Position numbers and translations under genes: made by a program | Origin: Treponema sp. | GTDB lineage: Bacteria > Spirochaetota > Spirochaetia > Treponematales > Treponemataceae | Length of the DNA stretch: 57,492 nt | Direction of reading: 5' to 3' | Assembly: GCA_016297805.1 (NCBI GenBank) | Contig: JAEDFX010000003.1 | Coordinates: 1-57,492 of the forward strand | The notes under the pieces: generated by a model | Told to the model about the DNA's origin: nothing | Database searches by the model: none | The model's input: only the letters and a program-made list of their open reading frames with translations | In this document: piece by piece, positions 1 to 7,174 of the stretch | Layout of the letters: each line of letters begins with the position of its first letter | How positions within the stretch are numbered: the stretch's first letter is position 1

Positions 1-94
1 TGTTTATTGTGTAATTCCAGTTCTGTTGATTAGTTTAACAGCTTTGAAGAAAATAGCTTTATAAAATATTTTTTTATGCTATTTAACTAGCATC

Positions 95-250
95 TTAGTC
101 ATCCAAATGACCAGCAGAACGACGCAGGCTTTCGCCTGCTTACCTAGTTTTGCTTACGCAAAACTAGCGATTAGTCATCTAAGTGACCAGCAGAACGACG
201 CAGGCTTTCGCCTGCTACCTAGTTTTGCTTACGCAAAACTAGCGATTTAA
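95..250. repeat. Two tandem hairpin units carrying copies of the fba 3' end
   Basis: Units at 95-170 (76 bp) and 171-245 (75 bp) are almost identical. Each begins with TTAGTCATC then a T- or A-rich run into GACCAGC, which repeats the last codons and stop of fba (251-275, minus strand). Each then has two perfect hairpins: GCAGGC-TTTC-GCCTGC (124-139 in unit 1) and CTAGTTTTGC-TTAC-GCAAAACTAG (144-167). Read on the minus strand, each unit would end with the tail AGHLDD and a stop, as fba does. The hairpins lie just after fba and could terminate or stabilise its mRNA, though there is no clear T-tract. Confidence 0.85.
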
Positions 251-1258
251 TTAGTCATCCAAGTGACCAGCCGAACCTAATACTTCAATATTTTTTCTTG
301 AATACATTTTAACGAGTTCGTCACGAGCTGGTTTGAGGTACTGACGTGGGTCGAAGTCACCTGGGTTTTCTGCCAAGTGTTTGCGAACTGCAGCTGTCAT
401 AGCAAGACGTCCATCAGAGTCGATGTTAATCTTACATACGGCAAGTTTAGCTGCCTTGCGGAGCTGTTCTTCTGGAATACCAACTGAATCAGGGATAGAT
501 CCGCCGTATTTTTCGATTTCTTTTACATATTCCTGTGGAACTGAAGAAGATCCGTGGAGTACGATTGGGAAATCACCAAGTTTTTCAGAGATTTTTTCAA
601 GAATGTTGAAAGCTAATGGAGGTGGGTTCAATACACCGTCAGGTCCACGAGTACACTGTTCTGGAGTGAATTTACAACGTCCGTGTGATGTACCAATAGA
701 GATTGCCAAAGAGTCACAACCTGTTCTTGTTACGAAGTCTACAACTTCTTCTGGTTTTGTATATTTAGATTCTTCAGCAGCAACTTCATCTTCAACACCA
801 CCAAGTACACCAAGTTCAGCTTCTACTGTAACGTCGTGTGCATGAGCATATTCAACTACCTGTTTTGTTACTTTGATATTTTCTTCGTATGGAAGAGCTG
901 AACCGTCAAACATAACTGAAGAGAAACCACTGTCGATACAGTCTTTACATACTTCGAAAGATGGACCGTGATCCAAGTGAAGAACGATCTGTGGTTTTGC
1001 ACAACCAAGTTCTTTTGCGTATTCTACAGCACCCTGAGCCATGTAGCGGAGGAGAGTAGCGTTAGCATAAGCACGAGCTCCTTTAGAAACCTGAAGGATA
1101 ACTGGTGATTTTGTTTCAACTGCAGCCTGAACGATAGCCTGCATCTGTTCCATGTTATTGAAGTTATATGCTGGAATTGCATATCCGCCTTTAAAAGCCT
1201 TTGCAAACATTTCTTTTGTGTTTACAAGACCAAGTTCTTTGTAACTTACGTTAGCCAT
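251..1258 (-). CDS. fba: Fructose-bisphosphate aldolase, class II
   Basis: This glycolytic enzyme cleaves fructose-1,6-bisphosphate to dihydroxyacetone phosphate and glyceraldehyde-3-phosphate in the cytoplasm, using Zn2+. The 335-residue product shows the class II landmarks in order: GGYAIPAYNFNNMEQMQAI near the N-terminus, the zinc-binding LHLDHG near residue 95, the VEAELGVLGG segment, a second metal region around GTSHGRCKF, and VLHGSSSVP. The length fits the longer class II type. It diverges from a flaA-like gene pair, an arrangement I recall from other treponemes. The start has an AAGGAAG ribosome site (1264-1270) and a promoter 45-75 bases upstream. Two hairpin units downstream copy its 3' end. 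Confidence 0.96.
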   Translation of the reverse strand: MANVSYKELGLVNTKEMFAKAFKGGYAIPAYNFNNMEQMQAIVQAAVETKSPVILQVSKGARAYANATLLRYMAQGAVEYAKELGCAKPQIVLHLDHGPSFEVCKDCIDSGFSSVMFDGSALPYEENIKVTKQVVEYAHAHDVTVEAELGVLGGVEDEVAAEESKYTKPEEVVDFVTRTGCDSLAISIGTSHGRCKFTPEQCTRGPDGVLNPPPLAFNILEKISEKLGDFPIVLHGSSSVPQEYVKEIEKYGGSIPDSVGIPEEQLRKAAKLAVCKINIDSDGRLAMTAAVRKHLAENPGDFDPRQYLKPARDELVKMYSRKNIEVLGSAGHLDD

Positions 1259-1272
1259 TGTGTCTTCCTTTT

Positions 1273-1287
1273 CGAGATTAAATCTCG
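1273..1287 (-). promoter_or_regulatory. Leader hairpin abutting the fba ribosome site
   Basis: CGAGAT-TAA-ATCTCG is a perfect inverted repeat in the fba 5' leader. It ends two bases before AAGGAAG on the transcript. It could protect the mRNA 5' end or tune ribosome entry. The purA leader has the same arrangement. Confidence 0.5.
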
Positions 1288-1303
1288 CTTGAATTTGTCA
1301 TAT

Positions 1304-1332
1304 ATAATATTTCATATGAAAGAAAAATTCAA
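1304..1332 (-). promoter_or_regulatory. Sigma70-type promoter of fba
   Basis: On the minus strand TTGAAT (1332-1327) and TATTAT (1309-1304) are separated by exactly 17 bases. The predicted leader to the ATG at 1258 is about 40 bases. Confidence 0.65.
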
Positions 1333-1407
1333 TGTATGATTACAACATAGAAGTTTTACATTAATAAAACTTTTGTTTTTATAGTTGTACTTTTATTTCA
1401 TTTTGGT

Positions 1408-1436
1408 TTGACAAAGAATTGTATAGGAAATATAAT
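1408..1436 (+). promoter_or_regulatory. Consensus sigma70 promoter of the flaA-like operon
   Basis: TTGACA (1408-1413), 17 bases, then TATAAT (1431-1436): a full match to the housekeeping consensus at both hexamers. This points to strong constitutive transcription of the two flaA-like genes rather than sigma28 control. The predicted leader is about 80 bases and holds a long inverted repeat. Confidence 0.8.
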
Positions 1437-1460
1437 TGTAAAAAGTTATTATTTTGAATA

Positions 1461-1503
1461 ATTATGCCGATATAAAAAAAGAAAAAAATTATATCGGCAT
1501 AAT
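1461..1503 (+). promoter_or_regulatory. 15-bp perfect inverted repeat in the flaA-like leader
   Basis: ATTATGCCGATATAA (1461-1475) pairs perfectly with 1489-1503 around a 13-base A-rich loop. It lies between the predicted transcription start (about 1443) and the ribosome site AAGGAG. It is probably an mRNA-stabilising stem or a regulator site. It lacks a following T-tract, so it is not a standard terminator. Confidence 0.6.
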
Positions 1504-1523
1504 ATAAGTTCAAGGAGTTTTGC

Positions 1524-2276
1524 ATGAAAAGGGGACTTAAAGTCTTTGTTGGTCTTGCATGTCTGTTTGTAATTGGTTTGCCTGTATTTGCACAGCCAAG
1601 TTCAAAAAGTATCGAGACTTTCATTATGGAAGATTTTGATTCTGCAGGTGAGCAGAATTATATGTATGATGGAAAGCAGTATAGCTGGGATTGGGCAGTA
1701 AACTCTAGTAGATTCATTGCTGAAGGTTATCCAAAAACTGGATACTATGAAGGTGTACCTAATTCATTAAAACAGTTGTACAAGGGTAAAGATAAAGATT
1801 TTAAAGTTTTTGGTGTAAAGACAGCATTTAATCGTAAAGGTGATAACTGGTTTGAAGTTTATCCAACAGCTGATGATAAACCATTTGAGATTCCATTTAT
1901 AGGAACTGTAACAAATTTTGATTTTTGGGTTTGGGGAGCAAATTATAACTATTACCTCGAAGTAATGGTTAGAGATGCTTTAGGAACTGTTCATGTATTG
2001 CCAGCTGGAAGCTTAGCTTTCAATGGTTGGAAAAATATTATTATCAAGATTCCTGGATGGTTACAGCAGCATTCACATTTGCGTTCAGGTCCAGCAGATA
2101 TGACTTTTGTAGGATTTAGAATCCGTTCTGATGCTGAAGAATATGTAGATGATTATGTAGTATTCTTTGATCAGATTAGATATACTTCAAACTCACTTTC
2201 ATTTATTTATGATGGTTATGAAATGAAAGAAATCAGCTTTGATGATGAATCATCTGAAGGTGAGGAGGATAAATAA
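1524..2276 (+). CDS. FlaA-type periplasmic flagellar filament outer layer protein, copy 1
   Basis: This 250-residue protein is probably a sheath protein of the periplasmic flagellum in the spirochaete FlaA family. A Sec signal peptide (basic start, hydrophobic core, cleavage after PVFA near residue 23) directs export. The mature part has the aromatic beta-strand block FDFWVWGANYNYYLEVMV followed by GSLAFNGWKNIIIKIP, which the next gene repeats in diverged form (VSVWVCGRNQDHDMW, GSLGFSGWKK). It ends in a very acidic tail (DDESSEGEEDK). A ribosome site AAGGAG precedes the ATG. It overlaps the next gene by one base, so the two are translationally coupled. Family assignment is firm; which FlaA subtype it is remains uncertain. 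Confidence 0.85.
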   Translation: MKRGLKVFVGLACLFVIGLPVFAQPSSKSIETFIMEDFDSAGEQNYMYDGKQYSWDWAVNSSRFIAEGYPKTGYYEGVPNSLKQLYKGKDKDFKVFGVKTAFNRKGDNWFEVYPTADDKPFEIPFIGTVTNFDFWVWGANYNYYLEVMVRDALGTVHVLPAGSLAFNGWKNIIIKIPGWLQQHSHLRSGPADMTFVGFRIRSDAEEYVDDYVVFFDQIRYTSNSLSFIYDGYEMKEISFDDESSEGEEDK

Positions 2277-2998
2277 TGAAAAAACTCTTAGCTTTTAGTG
2301 TATTGGCAGTTCTTTCTGCAGGTTTAATGTTTGCACAGGCTTCTAGTTTGCAGGATCCAAATCCTGAAAATGTAGGAGCAGATTCTGCTTTGTCTTCATT
2401 GCGTGAAGTTTCAATTGATAAGTTTGAACGTGAAGGTTCTTGGAATGTTCATATTTCTGCTGATGATGGTGTAATTGCTGGTCGTCTTTTTGAAGGTAAT
2501 CCTGCAATGAAAGAACCACTTCCAGAAGATGAAGGAAAAGAAGATGAAGATACACAGGTAATGGGTATCAGAGTTGACTTCTTCAGACGTGGAAAGAACT
2601 CATTTACAATTAAGTCTGGAAGACCTTTGGCAATTGAAGGAACAACAAAGACTGTTTCTGTATGGGTTTGTGGACGTAATCAGGATCATGATATGTGGCT
2701 TTTAGTTCAGGATTACTTTGGTCGTAATTTTGAATTGTATATGGGAAGTCTTGGATTCAGTGGTTGGAAAAAGCTTACTTGTGTAATTCCACCAAGTCCA
2801 GATGGAGAACATGGTATTGTACAGAGTAGTGCATACTATGGAGATAAACCAGGTCTTAAGATTCTTGGTTTCCGTGTAGATTGTAATCCAATGCAGGCTC
2901 GTGGTACATATTATATGTACATGGATGACCTTCGTGCTGTTACAGATCTTTATGATATGGAAAACCATGATGAAGATGATATGTCCGATAACTGGTAG
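2276..2998 (+). CDS. FlaA-type periplasmic flagellar filament outer layer protein, copy 2
   Basis: This is a 240-residue paralogue of the preceding gene, with a signal peptide ending near MFAQA (residues 19-23). The shared core has DFFRRGKNSF, VSVWVCGRN, LVQDYFGRNFELYMGSLGF and SGWKKLTCVIPP. The C-terminus is again acidic (ENHDEDDMSDN). Its ATG shares a base with the upstream TAA, and its ribosome site (GAGGAG) lies inside the upstream gene, so the two proteins should be made together. A strong terminator follows at 3021. A role in the flagellar sheath is inferred from family membership. Confidence 0.85.
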   Translation: MKKLLAFSVLAVLSAGLMFAQASSLQDPNPENVGADSALSSLREVSIDKFEREGSWNVHISADDGVIAGRLFEGNPAMKEPLPEDEGKEDEDTQVMGIRVDFFRRGKNSFTIKSGRPLAIEGTTKTVSVWVCGRNQDHDMWLLVQDYFGRNFELYMGSLGFSGWKKLTCVIPPSPDGEHGIVQSSAYYGDKPGLKILGFRVDCNPMQARGTYYMYMDDLRAVTDLYDMENHDEDDMSDNW

Positions 2999-3020
2999 TC
3001 TTTTATAAATGCAAAATCAA

Positions 3021-3051
3021 GGGCGTTGCTTTTAAGTAACGCCCTTTTTTT
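3021..3051 (+). terminator. Intrinsic terminator of the flaA-like operon
   Basis: GGGCGTTGCTT pairs with AAGTAACGCCC (one G-U) around a short loop, followed by seven T. Confidence 0.9.
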
Positions 3052-3064
3052 ATATTTTTAACAA

Positions 3065-3107
3065 AAAAAGTGGTACGCTGATGTCAGTTACCAGTGTACC
3101 ACTTTTT
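3065..3107. terminator. Bidirectional terminator-like palindrome of the GGTACGC repeat family
   Basis: AAAAAGTGGTACGCTG (3065-3080) pairs with 3092-3107 over 16 bp with one G-U. It is flanked by A on the left and T on the right, so it can terminate both the flaA-like operon and the convergent gene at 3110. Its core GGTACGCTGATGTCAGT recurs near 37.2 kb and, in variant form, near 52.05 kb. Confidence 0.75.
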
Positions 3108-3109
3108 GT

Positions 3110-3805
3110 TTAATTTACTTTATAAAATTTAGTATTTCCTTTTTTTGAAATATATTTTATCAGTCCCATTCTTACAAATATCCAAATTAACAGGTTTCCG
3201 TTTTTAGAATTTATAGCTTTGTTTATATCTTTTGCACAAAATAAATCTGGCAATTCCTTGGGGAGTAGAGATAAAAAATCTTCTTTTGAATATAAAATTT
3301 TGGTGTTTAATATTTCATCCAGCTTTTTATTTGATTTTATCCAGTCTTTTTTAAATCTTCTTTTTTTATTTGCGGATTGTACTAATTCTAAATCTTTTAG
3401 ACGTTCTTCAGTCATGTTTATTTCTAAAATTTCTAATGAAAAATTTTCATTAAGCAATAATGGATAAATTTGTGTTAGTTCTTTAAATATGTCATAGAAA
3501 TTTCCTTTTTTAGGGCTTTTTCTGTTTGATAGAACTTTTCCGTCATTGTCGTAGGTGATAATTCTTTTGTTTATTATTACAGGATGCACTAGTTTAACTT
3601 TTTGGTTTCTTTTTATTGTGTCTTCTAGTTTGTTTTTAAGCTGAGATAAGTTTTTTGTTTGGATTTCAATAACTGTATTATCACTGGCGATAATATCATA
3701 AACATAACCGTTCTGGCAGATTTCTGTTTTTCCATCATAAATTTCTGCATACATATTTTTCAATGTGCTATGTAAATCACTTTCATTTATTGTTGAAAAT
3801 TCCAT
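3110..3805 (-). CDS. Unassigned protein with a PD-(D/E)XK-nuclease-like motif
   Basis: I do not recognise a named gene. The 231-residue product is soluble, basic and has no signal peptide. Near residues 34-52 it reads GYVYDIIASDNTVIEIQTKN: an aspartate, then hydrophobic-E-I-Q-T-K, like the D...ExK core of restriction-endonuclease-fold proteins (ExQ variant). The following KLVHPVIINKRIITYD and NRKSPKKGNFYDIFKEL look like a conserved block. The C-terminal third may be a winged-helix or DNA-contact segment (KDINKAINSKNG). A single-gene unit, it converges on the flaA-like operon and has a 26-bp palindrome upstream. A DNA-acting function is inference only. Confidence 0.6.
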   Translation of the reverse strand: MEFSTINESDLHSTLKNMYAEIYDGKTEICQNGYVYDIIASDNTVIEIQTKNLSQLKNKLEDTIKRNQKVKLVHPVIINKRIITYDNDGKVLSNRKSPKKGNFYDIFKELTQIYPLLLNENFSLEILEINMTEERLKDLELVQSANKKRRFKKDWIKSNKKLDEILNTKILYSKEDFLSLLPKELPDLFCAKDINKAINSKNGNLLIWIFVRMGLIKYISKKGNTKFYKVN

Positions 3806-3854
3806 CGTGTAAATCTTCTTACTTATTTTTTGAATAGTATTTAATCGTGTAGAT

Positions 3855-3880
3855 AAAAATATTTAACGTTAAACATTTTT
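3855..3880. promoter_or_regulatory. 26-bp operator-like palindrome between divergent genes
   Basis: AAAAATATTTAAC (3855-3867) and GTTAAACATTTTT (3868-3880) form an inverted repeat with one mismatch, centred on TTTAACGTTAAA. It lies 50 bases upstream of the gene ending at 3110 and about 100 bases upstream of mraZ. The symmetry suggests a dimeric repressor site. Confidence 0.45.
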
Positions 3881-3903
3881 TTAATTATCTGCAGAAAAAC
3901 CCG

Positions 3904-3931
3904 TTGACTTTAGAATTTTTTGGTATAAAAT
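3904..3931 (+). promoter_or_regulatory. Promoter of the mraZ division operon
   Basis: TTGACT (3904-3909), a 16-base spacer, then TAAAAT (3926-3931) within an extended TGGTATAAAAT. The start of transcription would fall just before the MraZ boxes. Confidence 0.6.
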
Positions 3932-3940
3932 GGTTGTTAA

Positions 3941-3975
3941 GTGGGAAAAAGTGGTAAAAAGTGGTTATAAGTGGG
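3941..3975 (+). promoter_or_regulatory. MraZ operator: four GTGG boxes at exact 10-bp spacing
   Basis: GTGGG (3941), GTGGT (3951), GTGGT (3961) and GTGGG (3971) are spaced by exactly 10 bp, one helical turn. This matches the known MraZ operator design of TGGG direct repeats separated by five bases. It overlaps the leader and the region just before the mraZ ATG, which suits autorepression of the division operon. Confidence 0.8.
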
Positions 3976-3976
3976 T

Positions 3977-4420
3977 ATGAATCTGTTAACTGGTGAATAC
4001 AATAATACGATTGATGATAAAGGGCGAGTCTCATTCCCAATGAAATTGAGAACTGCCGTAAATCAAGAAGTAGTTATAGTTACCAAGGGTTTAGATCGCT
4101 GCTTATGGCTTTTTACTTCTGATGAGTGGGATGCTTTTCAGACTAAATTGATGACTAATGCTTCAATGATGAAAAGTAAGAGCTTGAATGTTGTGCGTCA
4201 TTTTATTGCACCTGCACAGCCTGTTGAGTTTGATAAGAATGGCCGACTTTCTATTCCCCAGAGTTTGCGCGAATATGCCAACCTTTCTAAGGATTGTACA
4301 ATTCTTGGTATTGCAAAATATATGGAATTGTGGGATGCGCAAACTTATAAAGATTATTTGGCTGAAACAGAAGAATCTTTCCGTGATGCAGCTGAAGAAT
4401 TTAATGATATAAACTTCTAA
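3977..4420 (+). CDS. mraZ: Transcriptional regulator MraZ
   Basis: MraZ is a ring-forming DNA-binding protein of the AbrB/SpoVT-like fold that controls the division and cell-wall operon. The two signature repeats are present: TIDDKGRVSFPMKLR near residue 15 and FDKNGRLSIPQSLREYA near residue 85. I chose ATG 3977 (MNLLTGEY, 147 residues). A GTG at 3971 is also open but lies inside the fourth MraZ box and would add only two residues. It is the first gene of the operon, 17 bases before rsmH. Autoregulation through the boxes at 3941-3975 is inferred from MraZ biology elsewhere. Confidence 0.93.
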   Translation: MNLLTGEYNNTIDDKGRVSFPMKLRTAVNQEVVIVTKGLDRCLWLFTSDEWDAFQTKLMTNASMMKSKSLNVVRHFIAPAQPVEFDKNGRLSIPQSLREYANLSKDCTILGIAKYMELWDAQTYKDYLAETEESFRDAAEEFNDINF

Positions 4421-4437
4421 AAGGTGGGAATTTTAAA

Positions 4438-5424
4438 GTGGAAATCGTACACACTCCGGTTTTATTAAATGAGTGTCTTGAATATCTTTCTCCAGTAGGT
4501 GAACCCTTTGAAAATCATTGTTTAATGATTGATTCAACATTGGGAGAGGGTGGTCATACTTATAATTTCCTGAAAAAATATCCAGGTCTCTCTGTTGTTG
4601 GTCTTGATGCTGATTGTGTAATTCAGGCACGTGCAAAAGAACGCCTTGCTGAATTTGGAGACCGTATTCATTTCTTTAACGGATGGTTCAATGAATTTTA
4701 TTCAAATTATCCAGAAGAATATGAAAAACCTGATTTGATTTTGTTTGATCTTGGAATTTCAGTTTTTCATTATGAAAAATCTACACGTGGTTTTTCATTT
4801 AGATATGATGAAAAACTTGATATGCGCTTAAATGCTAATAGTGAAAAATCCGCAGCTGACTTAGTTAATGATCTTCCAGAAGAAAAACTGGCTGATTTAA
4901 TCTATTTATATGGTGAAGAAAAATTAAGTCGTAGAATTGCAAAAGCAATCGTGGAGGCAAGAGCCGGTGGCAGAATTGAATCTTCAAAGGCTTTAGCTGA
5001 AATTATCTGGAATGCTGTTCCTGGAAACTATCGATATGGAAATATACATCCGGCCACAAGAACTTTTCAGGCTTTGCGTATAGCAGTAAACAGTGAATTG
5101 AAACGTTTGCCAGATGCTTTGCAGAATGCATTTAGAGATTTGAAAGTTGGTGGAAAAATGGGAGTAATCACATTCCATTCTCTTGAAGATCGTATTGTAA
5201 AAAATTATTTCAGAAATCTTGGCAAGCAGTGTGTTTGTCCTCCAGAAGTTGCAATCTGCAGATGTGGTGGAAAACAGTGTGCAGAATTAATTACCAGAAA
5301 GCCTGTGGCTCCGAGTGCAGAGGAGGTGAAAGTAAATTCACCTTCAAGAAGCGCAAAACTTCGTGTAATCAGAAAAATTAAGGATGATACAGAATATCAC
5401 CTTGATGGAGTAATTGGATATTAA
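4438..5424 (+). CDS. rsmH: 16S rRNA (cytosine-1402-N4) methyltransferase RsmH
   Basis: RsmH methylates C1402 in the 16S rRNA decoding centre using S-adenosylmethionine. The 328-residue product starts at GTG with the family's conserved VHTPVLLNECL, then DSTLGEGGHT (SAM-binding loop), GLDADC, LILFDLGIS and FRYDEKLDMRLN, and ends with the ITFHSLEDRIVKNYF block. A cysteine-rich segment (CVCPPEVAICRCGGKQC) near residue 265 is larger than usual and could bind metal. The ribosome site AAGGTGG supports the GTG start. It sits in its standard place between mraZ and ftsL. Confidence 0.95.
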   Translation: MEIVHTPVLLNECLEYLSPVGEPFENHCLMIDSTLGEGGHTYNFLKKYPGLSVVGLDADCVIQARAKERLAEFGDRIHFFNGWFNEFYSNYPEEYEKPDLILFDLGISVFHYEKSTRGFSFRYDEKLDMRLNANSEKSAADLVNDLPEEKLADLIYLYGEEKLSRRIAKAIVEARAGGRIESSKALAEIIWNAVPGNYRYGNIHPATRTFQALRIAVNSELKRLPDALQNAFRDLKVGGKMGVITFHSLEDRIVKNYFRNLGKQCVCPPEVAICRCGGKQCAELITRKPVAPSAEEVKVNSPSRSAKLRVIRKIKDDTEYHLDGVIGY

Positions 5425-5425
5425 T

Positions 5426-5728
5426 ATGAAAGGTAAGTTTAAAGGTTTTCTTGTAAAATTTTTTCTCTTTATTGTAGTACTTTCTATTCCTACAATGCTT
5501 TGTCTTTATGCGGCACAGGCAAGACGGTACACAAATCTTACAAAAGAAATCAGAGAACTTGAAAGAAAACAGGAAAAACTTATAGAAGAAAACAAAAAAC
5601 TTGTTAGTGATATAGCGGTTTTATCTAGTGCAGATAGAATAGAAAAAATTGCAGTTGAAGAGCTGGGAATGCATAAGGCCGAAACAGAAGATATTGTTCG
5701 TGTAGAAATGACAGGAGAAAAAAAATAA
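5426..5728 (+). CDS. ftsL: FtsL-like division protein
   Basis: This 100-residue protein has the FtsL/DivIC layout: a short basic cytoplasmic start, one membrane helix (FFLFIVVLSIPTMLCLYAA, residues 11-29), then a charged periplasmic coiled coil (LTKEIRELERKQEKLIEENK) and a short conserved-looking end (RIEKIAVEELGM). FtsL joins FtsQ and FtsB in the divisome and helps activate FtsW with its partner transpeptidase. The start is ATG 5426, one base after the rsmH stop; a TTG at 5414 is less likely. The last base overlaps murF. Sequence in this family is weakly conserved, so the call rests on topology and operon position. Confidence 0.8.
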   Translation: MKGKFKGFLVKFFLFIVVLSIPTMLCLYAAQARRYTNLTKEIRELERKQEKLIEENKKLVSDIAVLSSADRIEKIAVEELGMHKAETEDIVRVEMTGEKK

Positions 5729-7158
5729 TGACTTCTTTATTGACTGGAAATGAATTGCTCTCAGCTGTAAAAGGCACACAGATTGGTACTGCTGATTGTG
5801 TATTTAACGATGTTCAGACTGATAGTCGTAATGTAAATGCTGATTTGAAGTGTATGTTCGTTCCTTTAGTTGGGGAATTTCAGAACGGTCATAAGTATAT
5901 TCCTGAAGTTTTATCAAAGGGTGTGTCCGTAGTACTTTTAAATAATTCTGAATATTTAACTGACTCTGAAGCTTATGAAAAAATGGCAGAAGATAATCCT
6001 TCTGTTTTCTTTGTACGTGTTGAAAATACATTGTATGCTTTACAGAATGCCGCTGAAGCTTATGTAGAAAAAACTTGTAAGAATATGATTAAAGTAAGTA
6101 TTACAGGTTCAAGTGGAAAAACTACAACAAAGGAAATGATGGTCTCTGTTTGTAAAGCTTATTTTGGTGATGAAAAAGTTGCTTATACAAAAGGAAACTT
6201 TAATTCCGAAACAGGACTTCCTCTTTCAGTTTTTAAAATCCGTGGTGATGAGAAAATCGGAATTTTTGAAATGGGAATGAATCGTGAAAACGAAATAGGA
6301 GAAATTTCAAAGGTTTGGAAGTCTCAATATGGAATCATAACAAATATTGGAACTGCCCATATTGGTATTCTTGGAAGTCAGGAAAATATTGCAAAAGAAA
6401 AACGAAAATCTTTTGATTATATTCCAGAATCTGGAGCTGCAATTATTGGTGAAAAAGATTCCTTTGCAGATTTCTGTACAGAAAATGTAAAAGGAAAGAT
6501 TATTAAATTCGGAACAGATGTTCCTGGAAGTGGTGTTAAATTCCTTGAAGATAAAGGTTTGTTTGGTTCTGTATTTACTGTAGATGGTGTTCAGGTAAAT
6601 CTTTCTTTATCTGGAGAATATAATTTTTTGAACGCTACTTCTGTAATAGCTTGTGCTAAAGCAATAGGAATTAGTACAGAAGCAATTAAAAAAGGTCTGG
6701 AAAATGTTGCAGCTGTTTCTGGAAGAATGGAAACAAAACAGCTGGAAATGAAAAATGGCTCAAAAATCATTCTTATTCAGGATTGTTATAATGCAAATCT
6801 GGATTCTATGCTTAAGGTAATAGATTTTTGTCGTAGTTTAAAAAATGTTGGTAAAAAAATCTTTGTGCTGGCAGATATGAAGGAATTGGGAGCTGAATCA
6901 ATTAAGTCTCATGAAGCTGTTGGAAATGCAGTAAAAGATGTTTCACCAGAGTTTTCATTTTTTATTGGTTCAGATATGAAATCTGCATATTCAGTATTTA
7001 AAAAAGAGAATGCATTCTGGTATGAAGAAAGTAATCAGAATACATTTGAAGAAATTGGTAAAAAGATTAATTCTTTTGTTGATGATAATGATGTAGTTCT
7101 TTTAAAAGGTTCACATAGTATGGGATTAGAAAAGCTGGTTCCATTTTTAGCAAAATAA
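5728..7158 (+). CDS. murF: UDP-N-acetylmuramoyl-tripeptide--D-alanyl-D-alanine ligase MurF
   Basis: MurF adds D-Ala-D-Ala to the UDP-MurNAc-tripeptide, the last cytoplasmic ligation in peptidoglycan precursor synthesis. The 476-residue product has the Mur ligase ATP-binding loop ITGSSGKTTTKEM near residue 127, KGNFNSETGLPLS, EMGMNRENEIGEI, the NIGTAHIGILGS motif, and the C-terminal domain with DCYNANLDSM and DMKELGAES. The ATG overlaps the ftsL stop. The other Mur ligases, mraY and ftsI are not in this cluster. Confidence 0.95.
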   Translation: MTSLLTGNELLSAVKGTQIGTADCVFNDVQTDSRNVNADLKCMFVPLVGEFQNGHKYIPEVLSKGVSVVLLNNSEYLTDSEAYEKMAEDNPSVFFVRVENTLYALQNAAEAYVEKTCKNMIKVSITGSSGKTTTKEMMVSVCKAYFGDEKVAYTKGNFNSETGLPLSVFKIRGDEKIGIFEMGMNRENEIGEISKVWKSQYGIITNIGTAHIGILGSQENIAKEKRKSFDYIPESGAAIIGEKDSFADFCTENVKGKIIKFGTDVPGSGVKFLEDKGLFGSVFTVDGVQVNLSLSGEYNFLNATSVIACAKAIGISTEAIKKGLENVAAVSGRMETKQLEMKNGSKIILIQDCYNANLDSMLKVIDFCRSLKNVGKKIFVLADMKELGAESIKSHEAVGNAVKDVSPEFSFFIGSDMKSAYSVFKKENAFWYEESNQNTFEEIGKKINSFVDDNDVVLLKGSHSMGLEKLVPFLAK

Positions 7159-7174
7159 GGTAGTGGGTAAATAG

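Noticed and set aside
1379..1624. 81-residue minus-strand frame in the fba/flaA-like spacer
   Set aside because: It overlaps the consensus promoter, leader hairpin and signal peptide of the flaA-like gene.
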